DNA of 64,000 nucleotides, from assembly GCA_016703425.1 (NCBI GenBank), contig JADJCA010000030.1:317399-381398 (forward strand), given 5' to 3'. This stretch comes from Myxococcales bacterium. Lineage in GTDB: Bacteria; Myxococcota_A; Polyangia; Polyangiales; Polyangiaceae. Numbering within the stretch: position 1 is the stretch's first letter; every line of letters starts with the position of its first letter. Shown piece after piece: positions 23,780 through 32,714 of the stretch. The translations under genes were made by a program, and so were the position numbers. The notes beneath the pieces were generated by a model that was not told where the DNA came from, searched no databases, and saw only the letters and a list, made by a program, of their open reading frames with translations.

Positions 23780-24122
23780 GGCTCTTCTCCTTCTGTTTCA
23801 GTTCATCGACGACCAAGTCCAACTCGTCGAAGCGCGCGGCCCAGAGCTGGCGGTAGCGCTCCATCCACGCTGTCTCCTCCTCCAGGCGACGAAGACCGAG
23901 TCTGCAGGTCCGCACACGCCCGACTTTCTGGGTGGCGACGAGCCCCGCCTGCTCTAGGACCCCAACGTGCTTCTTCATGCCCGTTAGGGTCATGTTGAAC
24001 TTGTGGGCGAGGTCGGAAATCGACGCGTCGGCGCGCCCGAGCTGGTCCAAGACACCACGCCGGGTCGCATCCGAGAGCGCCGCGAATGAGGCATCGAGGC
24101 GGTCACTCGAAGACTGAACCAT
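23760..24122 (-). CDS. ArsR-family repressor paired with SRPBCC gene
   Basis: About 120 residues from ATG 24122 (ATG 24134 and 24170 are possible). LDASFAALSDATRRGVLDQL and FNMTLTGMKKHVGVLEQAGLV form the winged helix; WMERYRQLWAARFDELDLVVDEL is the usual C-terminal helix of SRPBCC-linked ArsR proteins. No metal ligands. It likely represses the pair and responds to an unknown small molecule. Confidence 0.78.
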   Translation of the reverse strand: MVQSSSDRLDASFAALSDATRRGVLDQLGRADASISDLAHKFNMTLTGMKKHVGVLEQAGLVATQKVGRVRTCRLGLRRLEEETAWMERYRQLWAARFDELDLVVDELKQKEKSHGRKKR

Positions 24123-24248
24123 GCGGTTCACCATAGCGAGATGCATCGCGTCTCGCAAGACGCCTGGCAACCTGCCGAGAAGGCCGGTGCGAGGAGCCGG
24201 GCAAACCCGGTCGAATTGGCCTCGCCCCGCGCGCTATCGCGTTGATCG

Positions 24249-24383
24249 CTAGGCGATGGCGAGAGGCGAGGTCGTCACGAGCGCCGCGTCGGTCGCGCCC
24301 AGGCCCCACGGCTCGAGCATGAACCCAAGGCCGAGCAGCGTATCGGCGCCGGTGGTGATGAGCGCGAGGACGTCGAAGGTCAT
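24249..24383 (-). CDS. Short 44-residue ORF, possibly the truncated start of a membrane protein
   Basis: Starts at ATG 24381-24383, 15 bases after the NAD(P)-binding gene, behind an excellent ribosome-binding site (AAGGAG). It reads MTFDVLALITTGADTLLGLG, then FMLEPWGL, and stops after 44 residues. The hydrophobic opening resembles the first helix of DUF4345/DoxX-like small membrane proteins, so the rest may have been lost. Beyond the stop the frame shows nothing similar. Confidence 0.4.
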   Translation of the reverse strand: MTFDVLALITTGADTLLGLGFMLEPWGLGATDAALVTTSPLAIA

Positions 24384-24398
24384 GCTGGTCTCCTTGGC

Positions 24399-25028
24399 TC
24401 AGTTGCTGATCGAGGGTGTTTGCCGAAGGAACTCCGGCCCCGCGGCGCGGGCGAGGAGGAACTCGGCGACGGAGGAGGCGGTGATCGTGAAGCCGAGACC
24501 TTTGCCGTCTTCGGCCATGCGAATGGGCTTGGCTGCCCCTTCAGTGATCCCCACCAGGCGCACGGCGACCCACTCGAGCGCCGAGGCACGGAGCGCGCTC
24601 TCCATGCGTTCCTTGTCGTCGATGATGGGTTTCAACCAGCGAAGAAACACGGGAACCACGACGCGGTTCACCAGCCACGGCCCGCTGCCATTGGCCCCAA
24701 CGTTCGACATGCAGACGATGCGGGGAACGCCGTGCCTCTGCATGGCTGCCAGTGTGGCCTTTACGGAATCCGAGATGAGCGTCGTGGGCTTGCCCGTGCC
24801 CTTGCCGCCTACTCCGAGGCAGTGAATCACGACGTCGGCACCCCGCACGCAGGTCTCGACGTCCCCTGCTGATGTCGGACTTCCGCCGATCACCGTGAGC
24901 CGTTCATGCTTCCGGCGGACCGTGTCAGGGTTCCTCACCACCGCGGTCACTCGATGGCCAGCAGCCAAGGCGCGGTCCACGACCAGACCGCCGGTGAGCC
25001 CGGTGGCTCCAAAAAGGGCGATGTTCAT
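24399..25028 (-). CDS. NAD(P)-binding protein, NmrA/atypical SDR type
   Basis: 209 residues from ATG 25028. The dinucleotide-binding motif is MNIALFGATGLTGGLVVDRA, followed by VTAVVRNPD and GADVVIHCLG. The family resembles flavin reductase/biliverdin-IX-beta-like and NmrA-like proteins that bind NAD(P)H. It is divergent from a TetR gene with two inverted repeats in the 112-base gap. A minus-strand promoter TTGACA (25126-25131), 16 bases, TAAAGT overlaps them, so TetR control is likely. Confidence 0.75.
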   Translation of the reverse strand: MNIALFGATGLTGGLVVDRALAAGHRVTAVVRNPDTVRRKHERLTVIGGSPTSAGDVETCVRGADVVIHCLGVGGKGTGKPTTLISDSVKATLAAMQRHGVPRIVCMSNVGANGSGPWLVNRVVVPVFLRWLKPIIDDKERMESALRASALEWVAVRLVGITEGAAKPIRMAEDGKGLGFTITASSVAEFLLARAAGPEFLRQTPSISN

Positions 25029-25090
25029 GGGCAGACTCCCGCCGCGAACGGCGGACACGAGGAACCGAAGGGTGCGACGAGGTTCAATAT

Positions 25091-25132
25091 GTTCACAGCG
25101 TGAACTTTACGCGATAAGTTCACGGTGTCAAC
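25091..25132. promoter_or_regulatory. Two TetR-type operators between the TetR and SDR genes
   Basis: GTTCACAGCGTGAAC (25091-25105) is a perfect 6-3-6 inverted repeat. GTTCACGGTGTCAAC (25118-25132) is the same with one mismatch, 27 bases further. Both overlap the divergent promoters, and the second ends 8 bases before the tetR start. Confidence 0.6.
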
Positions 25133-25140
25133 ATGATGAC

Positions 25141-25764
25141 GTGGCTCCCTCGAAAGCGCCCTACCACCATGGCGACCTTCGGAACGCGCTGGTTGATGCT
25201 GGCGTGGGGCTCATCGAGCAGGTCGGCGCCGAAGCCTTCAGTCTCCGTGAGGTGGCGCGTGAGGTCGGTGTGTCCGCGAACGCGGCGTATCGTCACTTCG
25301 AAGACAAGGGGGCGCTCTTGACCGCGATCGCGGTGAGCGGCTTCGAGCGCCTTTCCTTGGGAATGCAGGAAGCCATGCTCGCGGCTCGACCCCGGGGCGC
25401 CGTGAAGTCGCGCGCGGTCACCCGATTCAACGCCGCGGCGCGCGCCTACCTGGACCTCGCCCGCGAACATCCCCAGCTCTACGGGTTGATGTTCGGCTCG
25501 GCAGGGCGTGCGTGCCTTGCAGCGGAGGGCACGCTGGTCGGTCCGACGCCGGGGGCGCTACTCGGGCGGGTCCTCGACGAGCTCGTCGAAGAGAAGCTGA
25601 TGTCGACGAAGCGTCGCGAGGGGGCAGAGGTTCACGTGTGGTCCGCAGTGCACGGCTTCGCCTCGCTGGCGCATGGCGGACCGCTTGCTGAGCTCAGCCC
25701 GAAGGCGCGCGCCGACGCCCTCACAGAGCTGCTCCTGTTCGTCATCGCAGGACTCCGCGGCTGA
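25141..25764 (+). CDS. TetR/AcrR-family repressor
   Basis: 207 residues from GTG 25141. PYHHGDLRNALVDAGVGLI and EAFSLREVAREVGVSANAAY are the HTH of the subgroup whose C-terminal domain is TetR_C_33-like (YLDLAREHPQLYGLMFGS...HVWSAVHGFASLA). Members repress a neighbouring oxidoreductase and are released by small organic molecules. The start was placed after the second operator; no ATG is in frame. The 168 bases to 25932 hold no clear gene. Confidence 0.82.
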   Translation: MAPSKAPYHHGDLRNALVDAGVGLIEQVGAEAFSLREVAREVGVSANAAYRHFEDKGALLTAIAVSGFERLSLGMQEAMLAARPRGAVKSRAVTRFNAAARAYLDLAREHPQLYGLMFGSAGRACLAAEGTLVGPTPGALLGRVLDELVEEKLMSTKRREGAEVHVWSAVHGFASLAHGGPLAELSPKARADALTELLLFVIAGLRG

Positions 25765-25932
25765 GGTCGAACGGCATCAAGACGAAGGACTGCAGCTGCA
25801 ACCTCGACAGTCACAGGACGCCGACGCCGCGCCTGCGGTTCAGGCATTCTTCTGCGCAGCGACCCATGCGCGCAGCGGACGCTTCTTGCGGCGCTTTTCT
25901 GATGGACAAGATCGCCGTGCGAGACACGACGG

Positions 25933-26835
25933 TCATTGCGAACGCCAGGACCAGTTCTCGGGTTCCCACGTCGCATCGAGTCCACCGGCAAGCACGGGGT
26001 CGAGAAATGCTTGGGCCGCCTTGGTTACGTCGTCGAGGCCGGGCCAAGTGAGGTGGTCCTCGCGGGCCATCGCGGCGTAGGGCGTGCTCCAGGCTGACAG
26101 CGGGGTGGGCACCGACGTGGGCAGCGCGTGCGTCTTGCGGAACGCAAACGTCTGCTCGAGCGCCGCTTGCAGACGCTTCGCGTCGATGGGCTGCGCGGTC
26201 GCGAGCAGGGCGATGTCGGGGAGGTCCTTCACCCGCGAGTTCGGGCGTGACCGCGGCATCGTGTACGCGTGCAGCTTCTCCGCGAGGTGCGTCTCGATCG
26301 GGTAGAGGCGCAGCGTCGGCGGTGCGATGCCGGCGAAAGCAAGGACGTCCTCGGCGACCGCGATCTCGGGCTCGCCCAGGATCGGATCGCCGAACGCGAC
26401 GTCGACGCCGAAGGGCTGGCCGTAAACTTTCCCCGCGAACTTGCACTCGGCGCGAAAGCGAAGGCCATCGTACTGCATGCCGTCGTTCTGGATCTCCGGG
26501 TGGTCTTCATCGGGGCCAACCTCGAACGTGAGGAAGTCCCCAAGGTCGCGCCGCCCCGCCTCCTGCAGCCTCGCGAGGACGTCGTCGGGCGAGCCGACCA
26601 TGCGGAGGTCGACATCCTTCGTGGTTCGGGCGCGGTCGACGCGCAGCTCGAGGACGAGTCCGCCCTTCAGCGTTGCTGCATCGCCGAGCACGGCGACGAC
26701 GCGCGCGAGGAAACGAGCGAACACGAGCAGCTGCCGCTTGCGCGCGAACTCGGCGCCGGACTTCGCGGAGGAGCGCAAGCGCTGTTCGAGGGCCTGCTTG
26801 AAGGCCTCGGGGGACGAGTACGTGCGGACCGTCAT
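25933..26835 (-). CDS. AbiEii-type nucleotidyltransferase toxin
   Basis: 300 residues from ATG 26835. ATLKGGLVLELRVDRARTTK then DVDL is the nucleotidyltransferase GG...T-x-DxDL signature of AbiEii/AbiGii (DUF1814) toxins; RLYPIETHLAEKLHAY and RVKDLPDIALL are further conserved blocks. These toxins transfer nucleotides to RNA or protein targets and act in abortive infection. Start and partner stop overlap as ATGA (26832-26835), with the antitoxin first: the classic AbiE type IV arrangement. Confidence 0.85.
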   Translation of the reverse strand: MTVRTYSSPEAFKQALEQRLRSSAKSGAEFARKRQLLVFARFLARVVAVLGDAATLKGGLVLELRVDRARTTKDVDLRMVGSPDDVLARLQEAGRRDLGDFLTFEVGPDEDHPEIQNDGMQYDGLRFRAECKFAGKVYGQPFGVDVAFGDPILGEPEIAVAEDVLAFAGIAPPTLRLYPIETHLAEKLHAYTMPRSRPNSRVKDLPDIALLATAQPIDAKRLQAALEQTFAFRKTHALPTSVPTPLSAWSTPYAAMAREDHLTWPGLDDVTKAAQAFLDPVLAGGLDATWEPENWSWRSQ

Positions 26836-27416
26836 GCGGCGATCCCTCCGAAGGGCTTGAGCGCAACTTCGACGTCGTCGAGCTCGGACTTCGTGACGAG
26901 CCCACGGCGAAGGGCTTGCTGTGCCGCTTGTCTCAGCATCTCGGGCGAGAGTCCCTCGCGCGCGCAGTCGTTCAGTGTGCGTCGCGGGTTCGTGAGCGGG
27001 ACCGCGGTGAACCAAGCGCGATCCTCAGGCGCTACGTCGGCGTGGTGCAGCACCACATCGGGCGGCACGCGGAAGCGACGCTTCCTCCACGCAGCTGGGA
27101 GCGTGAGGTGGAGCTGCGCCGGCAGCACGTCGGAAAGGCCGTGCAGCGACAACGCCGTTTGGTGCGAGATCACGCCAGCCTGCTCGGACCAGAGCCAGGC
27201 GGTGACCAGCTCCTCGTGCTCGGTGGCCGGGAAATGCACGAGCCGGTAGATCCCCCGCTGAGGCCGCGTCACGCGGCCGGCGTGAATGTGCTTCCGAAGC
27301 AGGTGGGTCGAGTAGCCTGCCTCCGCGGCCTGTTTCGTCGTGACGTACCCGGACTGCGCGGCAGCGGTCTCGAACAGCCGGTCCCAGTCGGGGCCATTGG
27401 GTTCCGACCGCAGCAT
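26832..27416 (-). CDS. AbiEi-type antitoxin / transcriptional regulator
   Basis: 194 residues from ATG 27416. The N-terminal winged helix reads SGYVTTKQAAEAGYSTHLLR then GRVTRPQRGIYRL, the AbiEi_4-like opening. The C-terminal part (HQTALSLHGLSDVLP, TNPRRTLNDCARE) is the AbiEi antitoxin domain. It is expected to autorepress the pair and neutralise the nucleotidyltransferase. A possible promoter lies in 27417-27500, but no clear operator was seen. Confidence 0.82.
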   Translation of the reverse strand: MLRSEPNGPDWDRLFETAAAQSGYVTTKQAAEAGYSTHLLRKHIHAGRVTRPQRGIYRLVHFPATEHEELVTAWLWSEQAGVISHQTALSLHGLSDVLPAQLHLTLPAAWRKRRFRVPPDVVLHHADVAPEDRAWFTAVPLTNPRRTLNDCAREGLSPEMLRQAAQQALRRGLVTKSELDDVEVALKPFGGIAA

Positions 27417-27786
27417 GCACAAAACGTAACCCGTAGTTCCGTTGTGTGCAATGGGCCAGGGGTGGACACCACGCTTGGGAACTGTGGGTTCCCTTTTGTG
27501 CGACGTTGTCCTCCGTTCACCCTGGGCGTTCGGACGGCTCGCGGGCGGGCATCCTCGCGGCCTCACCCTGCGGGAGATGGCTCGCCCTCTCCGGTGAGCT
27601 GGTCGACCTCCGCACGATGACGGGGAGGCCCTTCGACGTGGCCGACGCCGCACTCTTCCATGGAGACCGCGGCGCGTTCGTGCTGGCCGACAGCGAACGC
27701 GTCTGGCGCGTTGCGCTGCCATGACGTCGCACCACGCGGCGTCCGCTCGCCGCCACGTGCTGAGGATCCTGGCCACCCGGCAGTAG
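27417..27786 (+). other. 370-base stretch without an intact gene; possible fragment of a C-terminal coding end
   Basis: No complete gene seen. On the plus strand 27530-27724 reads like protein (GRWLALSGELVDLRTMTG, FDVADAALFHGDRGAFVLAD) and stops at 27724. It could be the tail of a lost beta-propeller-like gene. There is no start with a ribosome-binding site. Confidence 0.3.
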
Positions 27787-28359
27787 CTACGGCGCACTCT
27801 GCGCCGCCCAGAAGTCGCTCAGAATGCGCTGGCTCTCCTCAGGCGAGCGCAAGGCGATGGGCTTGCCGTCTTCGCCGATGGTGAAGTGGCCCTTGAAGGC
27901 CTCCGGCATGGCGTCGTAGTTCGCCTGCGCGAGCGTCAGCGCTTCCTGGAGGCAGGCGTAGCCGTAACGGGCCACCAGGTAAGGCAGTGCATCCTTGCCC
28001 AGGATGCACTCGTAGGTTTGGTAGGCATACGGAGTGTTGACGGCCAGCTTACGGAGGCTCTCGCTGACCTTCGCGAGCGGACCGACCAGCGCGTTCTCGT
28101 CGCGAAACTGCGCCAGGCCACGAAGCGCGCGCACGCGCATGTCGAGGTGGCGTTCCTTGCGGAAGGCCTGCTCGAAGAAGCCCTCGAGAACCTCGAACCT
28201 CTTGTCGTAGAGCAGACGCAGGCAGAGGTTACGGACGTGGAGGTCTTTGGCCCCAGCGTAAACAGCAACAATCCTCCGTCCCATCGCCTCGTCGACCGCC
28301 GCGGGCGCGAGCGCGTCCAGCTCCATCCACGACAGTGCTGGTTTCGTCTTTGCCGCCAT
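27787..28359 (-). CDS. HEAT/ARM-like helical repeat protein of unknown function
   Basis: 190 residues from ATG 28359 (the frame is open upstream to 28437 but without protein-like sequence). Repeated helix pairs (KDLHVRNLCLRLLYDKRFEVL, HLDMRVRALRGLAQFRDENAL, ALPYLVARYGYACLQEALTLA) suggest a HEAT-type solenoid. The C-terminus (SPEESQRILSDFWAAQ) is soluble. No enzyme motif, no partner gene. Confidence 0.55.
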   Translation of the reverse strand: MAAKTKPALSWMELDALAPAAVDEAMGRRIVAVYAGAKDLHVRNLCLRLLYDKRFEVLEGFFEQAFRKERHLDMRVRALRGLAQFRDENALVGPLAKVSESLRKLAVNTPYAYQTYECILGKDALPYLVARYGYACLQEALTLAQANYDAMPEAFKGHFTIGEDGKPIALRSPEESQRILSDFWAAQSAP

Positions 28360-28744
28360 CGGAGCTTCCGAGGCGAGGATAGCCGGTCGACCCTCGGCGA
28401 CGTCCCACCGAGCGACTGGCACGCCTCGATCATTCACCAGCGGGTGGGCCGATCCAGCCGTGAGTGAGAGAGCCCCGAGCTCGGCCTTCCGTTCTTTTGT
28501 TCAACGCGGGGTCGGCTGCATTGCGCCGACTCGAAGTAGCTCCGGGACCGGGCCGCCGTGACGAGGTTCGGCGCGCCGTCGAGCCGAGAGGCTACGAATG
28601 CGCGGACGCACGCGGGGGATCGCGGCGCGCGGAGTTGAACGCGAGCCTCGGCGGGATGTTCGCCGCGTAGGTCGGCGGCGTTCTCGGCGATCGGCGTTCG
28701 GAGAGGGACCCGAGCCGCGCGCGCGGCGCGCTCCGAGACGGGCA
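28360..28744. other. Intergenic stretch at the left edge of the defence island
   Basis: 385 bases with no convincing gene on either strand. It contains one copy of an 18-bp sequence repeated at 43023-43040 (see that entry). Otherwise nothing recognised. Confidence 0.4.
28528..28545 (+). repeat. 18-bp direct repeat, left copy
   Basis: CGACTCGAAGTAGCTCCG, identical and in the same orientation to 43023-43040. The two copies enclose the restriction/helicase operon and its right-hand accessory genes. The flanks differ. It could be an island boundary or an unrelated intergenic repeat. Confidence 0.45.
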
Positions 28745-31700
28745 TCATCCCTCCCCCTCGATGATCGACCAGACGCGGTGGTAGCTCTGGCCGCGCTCCC
28801 CGAGCGCCGCCGTCCATGCGTCGACCTTCGCGCCGCGGAGCTTGGCGCGCACCGCGTTGAGGGGCTCCGAGGCGCCGACCTGCAGGGTCCGGGCGAGCGG
28901 CGTTGCCGCCGTTCGTGGAACCCCGAGGAGTCGGAGGGCCACGGCTTCATCGGAGTTGACCCCGTAGTACACGCGCGCCGGCAGGTTCCTGAGAACCCGC
29001 TGGTCGTCGTCGGTCATCGTCTCGAACGAGTCGCCGATGGTCAGCGACTGCAGAGCCGAGAGACCCCATGAGGCGGTTTGCGTCAGGCGACCGAAGACAC
29101 TCCGGCAGCACCGGGTCATCGCTGCGACGGGATCCGCGTCGTCGGCCGCATCCTCGTCGTCCCCTGTCTTCTTGGCGAAGTACTCGGTGGCCATCTCGGT
29201 CAGCGGCCGGCCCTGCACCCAGTCGCAGATGATCCGGGAGAGGGTGTCACCGTCGGGCTGCGGTCCACCAGTGACTTCCTTGAGGGGCTCGCGCAGCTCG
29301 GGCACCTGCAGAAGGATCCCCATCATTCGCTGGAGATCATCGCGGCGAGTGCCGAACAGGTCGGGCGTCCAGACATCGCTCGTTACGCGTGCCTGGTTCA
29401 AGCGCACGAGGGTGTTGGAGACCGACTCCCACGAGAAGCCGGTCGCGTCGACGAGCTTCAGTGGCTGCCCTTTGATGCGCTCAGCGTAGTTGTAAACGCC
29501 TTGCACGAGGCTATCCGCCCAGCCCTTGTGGCTCTTGCGAAGCGCCTGGAATCCCAGCGTTCCACGCAGCACCTGCTCAACCTGCGCGGCAAAGCGCTCG
29601 TGGCTTCCGATTTGACGGTAGGTGTGCGCGAGGTACTGCAGGAACGAGGACCAACCAGGCTGCCAGGACAACGTCTCGAGCTTCAGCAGGCTTCCGCTCG
29701 CGGCTGCCTGCTGAACCATCTCGATGAGCGTCGAGTTGAGCGCTCCGACGGAGCGGCCGATGAACTTCTCGAGCTGCTTCGCCTTCGCGTCGTCATGGCC
29801 GGCAAGCGCGACGATGCCGAGGTCTCCTTGATCGACCCGGCCCGCGCGCCCCGCGATGTTCCAGAAGTCCTCCGGCGGCATGTCCTGGCCGTAGGGGTAC
29901 TGATGGCTCGCGAACACCACCCCAGACACCGGGAAGTTCACGCCCTGGGCGATCGTGGTGGTCGCCACCAGTGCCTTGAGCTTGCCCTGCTCAGTCAGCC
30001 ACTCGATCAGCGTCCGAGTGTCCTCGGAGAGACCGGAGTGGTGAACGCCGACTCCGTACTCGAGCAGACCCGCCAGCGGGAAGTCCTCTCCCATTTCGTC
30101 AGCGAGAAAGCGCCGAATGTGGCCAAGGTCAGCGCCACCGACATGAACGCGATTCTCTTCCACCTTGAAGGCTGCGGCCACCCCCCAGCTATTGCGCGGC
30201 TTGTCGACCAGCACGATCACCGTGCCGCGGCGCTGGAGGATCTGTGCCGTCGCGGCTGCCAGCTTTCCGGGCGAGCCAGAAACATCGGACCAGGACAGTC
30301 CAAGCGGTCTTCGCTCGCCGATGTCGAGTGTCTCCGGCACGCTAATGGTGTTGCGGGTCGTGTGCTGCGTGACGAGTCGGACGGCGAAGTCGCCTCGCTT
30401 ATCGCCCTGCACGGCACGAGCGATCGCGATCACGCGATCGTTGGGGCTCCAGTCGACGCCCAGCTCGATGTTCTTGTTGCTGTCGGGGGACAGCCAGCGC
30501 GCGATCTCTGCCGCGTTGTGGATAAACGGCGTGAGTAAGAGGAATTGTGTGTAGCGGCACTCCCGGTTGATCGTTGCGAGAAGGAGCTCGAGCTTGAGCC
30601 CGCGGATCTGCAAGCCAAGGCCGTGTGCCTCGTCGACCACCACGAGCGTGAGCGGTCGACCAATCTTTTCCTCCCATCCGCCGCGGAGCATCAGATCGAG
30701 CTTTTCGGGCGTCGTCACCAGGATCCGAAACTGCCCGGCCTCGTCCTTGTCAGTCAACATCCCGGCCTCGAGACCGTCGATCTCGAGCGCCGGGCTCACC
30801 TTCTCGACGATGGTGCCGAGTGGTCCAAAGTCCCGGCGCAGACGAAGCGCGAGCTGATTCACGAGCGCGCGCGTAGGGGCAAGGTACGCCACCCAGCCGC
30901 GCTCATGGTCGAACTGGTTGAGGGCCTGGAGAATGCGGAACTCGGCGATAAACGTCTTGCCGCTCGAAGTCGGGAGGCTCACGACGACTGACCGGTGGCC
31001 GGAACCGAGCAGGCCTTCCTCGCGCAGCGTCCGACGCTGCGGTGGCAGCATCTCGAAGATCGGCTGCTTGCGGTCGCGCGAGATCAACGAGCCAACGAAC
31101 TTCGTCACACGGCTGTTTACCGCGCGGGTGACCGTCCAGATGCTGTTGTCGACGAGGACGCGAGCGGTTCGGGCAAGCAGGCGCGCCAGAGCTTCTTGCG
31201 CCATCAGTTGCCCACGACCGGCCGTAGCGATTGCGCGATCGAACTGCGCTTCAAGCTGTTCGCGAATGTCGTAGTGGCCTTCGACCGAGCCCTGGGAAAG
31301 GTAGACGCCAAGGATCTCGGCGGCCTTCGCCAGGTGGTACTGCGACATCAGCTCCCACGCAGGGCGCGCATCCTTTCGGTCCTCGGCTCGAGCAAGAAAG
31401 GTTGGCTCGCGCGCTCGCTGGTCGGCGCGTAGACTCGCGACCCGCTGCTGAACCGCGTCGAGGTCGTCCCAGCCCTGTTTGCGGAAGAGCCGCAGCCAAA
31501 TGTCGAGGATGCTGGCTGAGACCCGCGTGCCCCAGTCGGTGGCATCGAGGGGCAACACAGGCAGCCCCTCATCGAGCAGCAGTCGACGAACGTCGGCGCC
31601 GCGGTCTCCAAGGACGCCGAGGCAGCCAAGGCGAACGAGGGCGGCCGCCGCATCGAGCGGGAGCGGCCCTCGTGGAAGTGACCTCGCTACCTGGAACGCC

Positions 31701-31921
31701 TGCACGGAGGCGTGCCGCAGCGCTTCGGCGTCATCCCCGTCGAGCAGCTCAAACGCGCGGAGCTCAAGCGCGTTTGCCACGAACTGCATGCGCTCGTCCG
31801 AGAGCGGCGTTCCGCCATCAGTACCCAACGCGTTGCGAAGGCGTCGCCGGCCAGACTCTTCCGTTGCCTCCCGAATCTTGTCGGCACCGAGCGATTCGAG
31901 AATCCAGGAATCGGCAGTCAT
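28745..31921 (-). CDS. Ski2-like SF2 helicase, HamB-like defence protein
   Basis: 1058 residues from ATG 31921, which overlaps the upstream gene's stop (ATGA). A helical N-terminal region of ~300 residues precedes the helicase: Walker A SLPTSSGKTFIAEF, Ia APTRALVNQ, Walker B VVVDEAHGLG, motif V ATTTIAQGVNFPVSG and motif VI NIAGRAGRVDQGDLG. The C-terminal ~350 residues are helical. In Hachiman, a HamA (DUF1837 nuclease) precedes such a helicase, and the order and coupling here fit. Identity as true Hachiman rather than a cousin (for example AbpAB) is not settled. It is the last gene of an eight-gene leftward operon. Confidence 0.65.
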   Translation of the reverse strand: MTADSWILESLGADKIREATEESGRRRLRNALGTDGGTPLSDERMQFVANALELRAFELLDGDDAEALRHASVQAFQVARSLPRGPLPLDAAAALVRLGCLGVLGDRGADVRRLLLDEGLPVLPLDATDWGTRVSASILDIWLRLFRKQGWDDLDAVQQRVASLRADQRAREPTFLARAEDRKDARPAWELMSQYHLAKAAEILGVYLSQGSVEGHYDIREQLEAQFDRAIATAGRGQLMAQEALARLLARTARVLVDNSIWTVTRAVNSRVTKFVGSLISRDRKQPIFEMLPPQRRTLREEGLLGSGHRSVVVSLPTSSGKTFIAEFRILQALNQFDHERGWVAYLAPTRALVNQLALRLRRDFGPLGTIVEKVSPALEIDGLEAGMLTDKDEAGQFRILVTTPEKLDLMLRGGWEEKIGRPLTLVVVDEAHGLGLQIRGLKLELLLATINRECRYTQFLLLTPFIHNAAEIARWLSPDSNKNIELGVDWSPNDRVIAIARAVQGDKRGDFAVRLVTQHTTRNTISVPETLDIGERRPLGLSWSDVSGSPGKLAAATAQILQRRGTVIVLVDKPRNSWGVAAAFKVEENRVHVGGADLGHIRRFLADEMGEDFPLAGLLEYGVGVHHSGLSEDTRTLIEWLTEQGKLKALVATTTIAQGVNFPVSGVVFASHQYPYGQDMPPEDFWNIAGRAGRVDQGDLGIVALAGHDDAKAKQLEKFIGRSVGALNSTLIEMVQQAAASGSLLKLETLSWQPGWSSFLQYLAHTYRQIGSHERFAAQVEQVLRGTLGFQALRKSHKGWADSLVQGVYNYAERIKGQPLKLVDATGFSWESVSNTLVRLNQARVTSDVWTPDLFGTRRDDLQRMMGILLQVPELREPLKEVTGGPQPDGDTLSRIICDWVQGRPLTEMATEYFAKKTGDDEDAADDADPVAAMTRCCRSVFGRLTQTASWGLSALQSLTIGDSFETMTDDDQRVLRNLPARVYYGVNSDEAVALRLLGVPRTAATPLARTLQVGASEPLNAVRAKLRGAKVDAWTAALGERGQSYHRVWSIIEGEG

Positions 31922-32714
31922 GGCGCCTCCTCCTGCAAGAGCCGAGGCCAGTCCGCGATGGGGACGGGCAAGTACCAAGCGATCAGCTCAATCCGCGTTG
32001 GCGCGCCCAGCTTCCCGGACAACGCCTTGCCGCGGCTTTGAAGGTCGGCCTCGTTCGGTTGGGTATCCCGAATCAGCACACCAATGATGAGCAGCTCCTT
32101 GCCTTCAGAGCCGAGGTAGCGGCTCACCGCCTTCTCGTAGAGGTCGCGGTAGGGCTCGCCAAGGCATCGCGCGTGCAGCCACTGCAGCAGCGAGCGCTGA
32201 ATGTCGAGGCGCTTGGCACTCTCCTCGAGCTGCCAGGCCATCCCGCTGCCGCCGTACATCACGTTCGGGGGCGCAGTTGCCTCCGACGAGGTCTTCACCT
32301 CACCGAAGAGCAAGAGCACCGTCTCGCCCTGGCGATAGAAGCCGACCAGATCCGTTCCCGGTAGGCTCGCTCGCGGCGTGCGCCTGTCCCGGACGGTGTT
32401 CCACGGCCAGTGCACCTCGCGGCCTGAATCCTGCTTGAGAGCGCACTCTGCAAGCGCTTCGCCGACTTCCCAACCTTCCGGCTCGGGCACGGCTTTGAGC
32501 AGGCGCTCCACGAACTCCGTGGCCATGCCTGTTGTGGCTAGCCCCCTCAGGTCCGGCTCGAACGAAGCGGGCTCATCGACCACACGCGGTCGCACGACAT
32601 CGCGAACGAAGCCGGCGAATCGCTTCGCATCAGCGACGTGTCGTCCCTCCCAGCAGGCACTACCGTGTTGCCCTGGTACGAGATCGTCGAAGCGAGCGCG
32701 GCCGCAGACGTCAT
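31918..32714 (-). CDS. PD-(D/E)XK nuclease-like protein, HamA-like, with apparent N-terminal frameshift
   Basis: As written, the frame opens at a GTG at 32595 (225 residues), but coding sequence continues upstream in a second frame: ATG 32714 reads MTSAAALASTISYQGNTVV then PAGR, and rejoins RHVADAKRFAGFVRDVVRP if one base is added near 32650 (a run of C). The ATG at 32714 overlaps the hsdR stop (ATGA), which argues for the longer gene. The catalytic-looking core is GTDLVGF...LLLFGEVKTSSEA (Asp then Glu-x-Lys). Its coupling to a helicase suggests the nuclease half of a Hachiman-like system. Confidence 0.55.

Noticed and set aside
25786..25932. Possible basic C-terminal peptide (KRRKKRPLRAW) on the minus strand after the toxin gene
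   Set aside because: No start codon before an in-frame stop and no homologous pattern; too short to support a gene.
29078..30538. 486-codon plus-strand frame opposite the helicase
   Set aside because: Shadow of the SF2 helicase gene; no recognisable motif.
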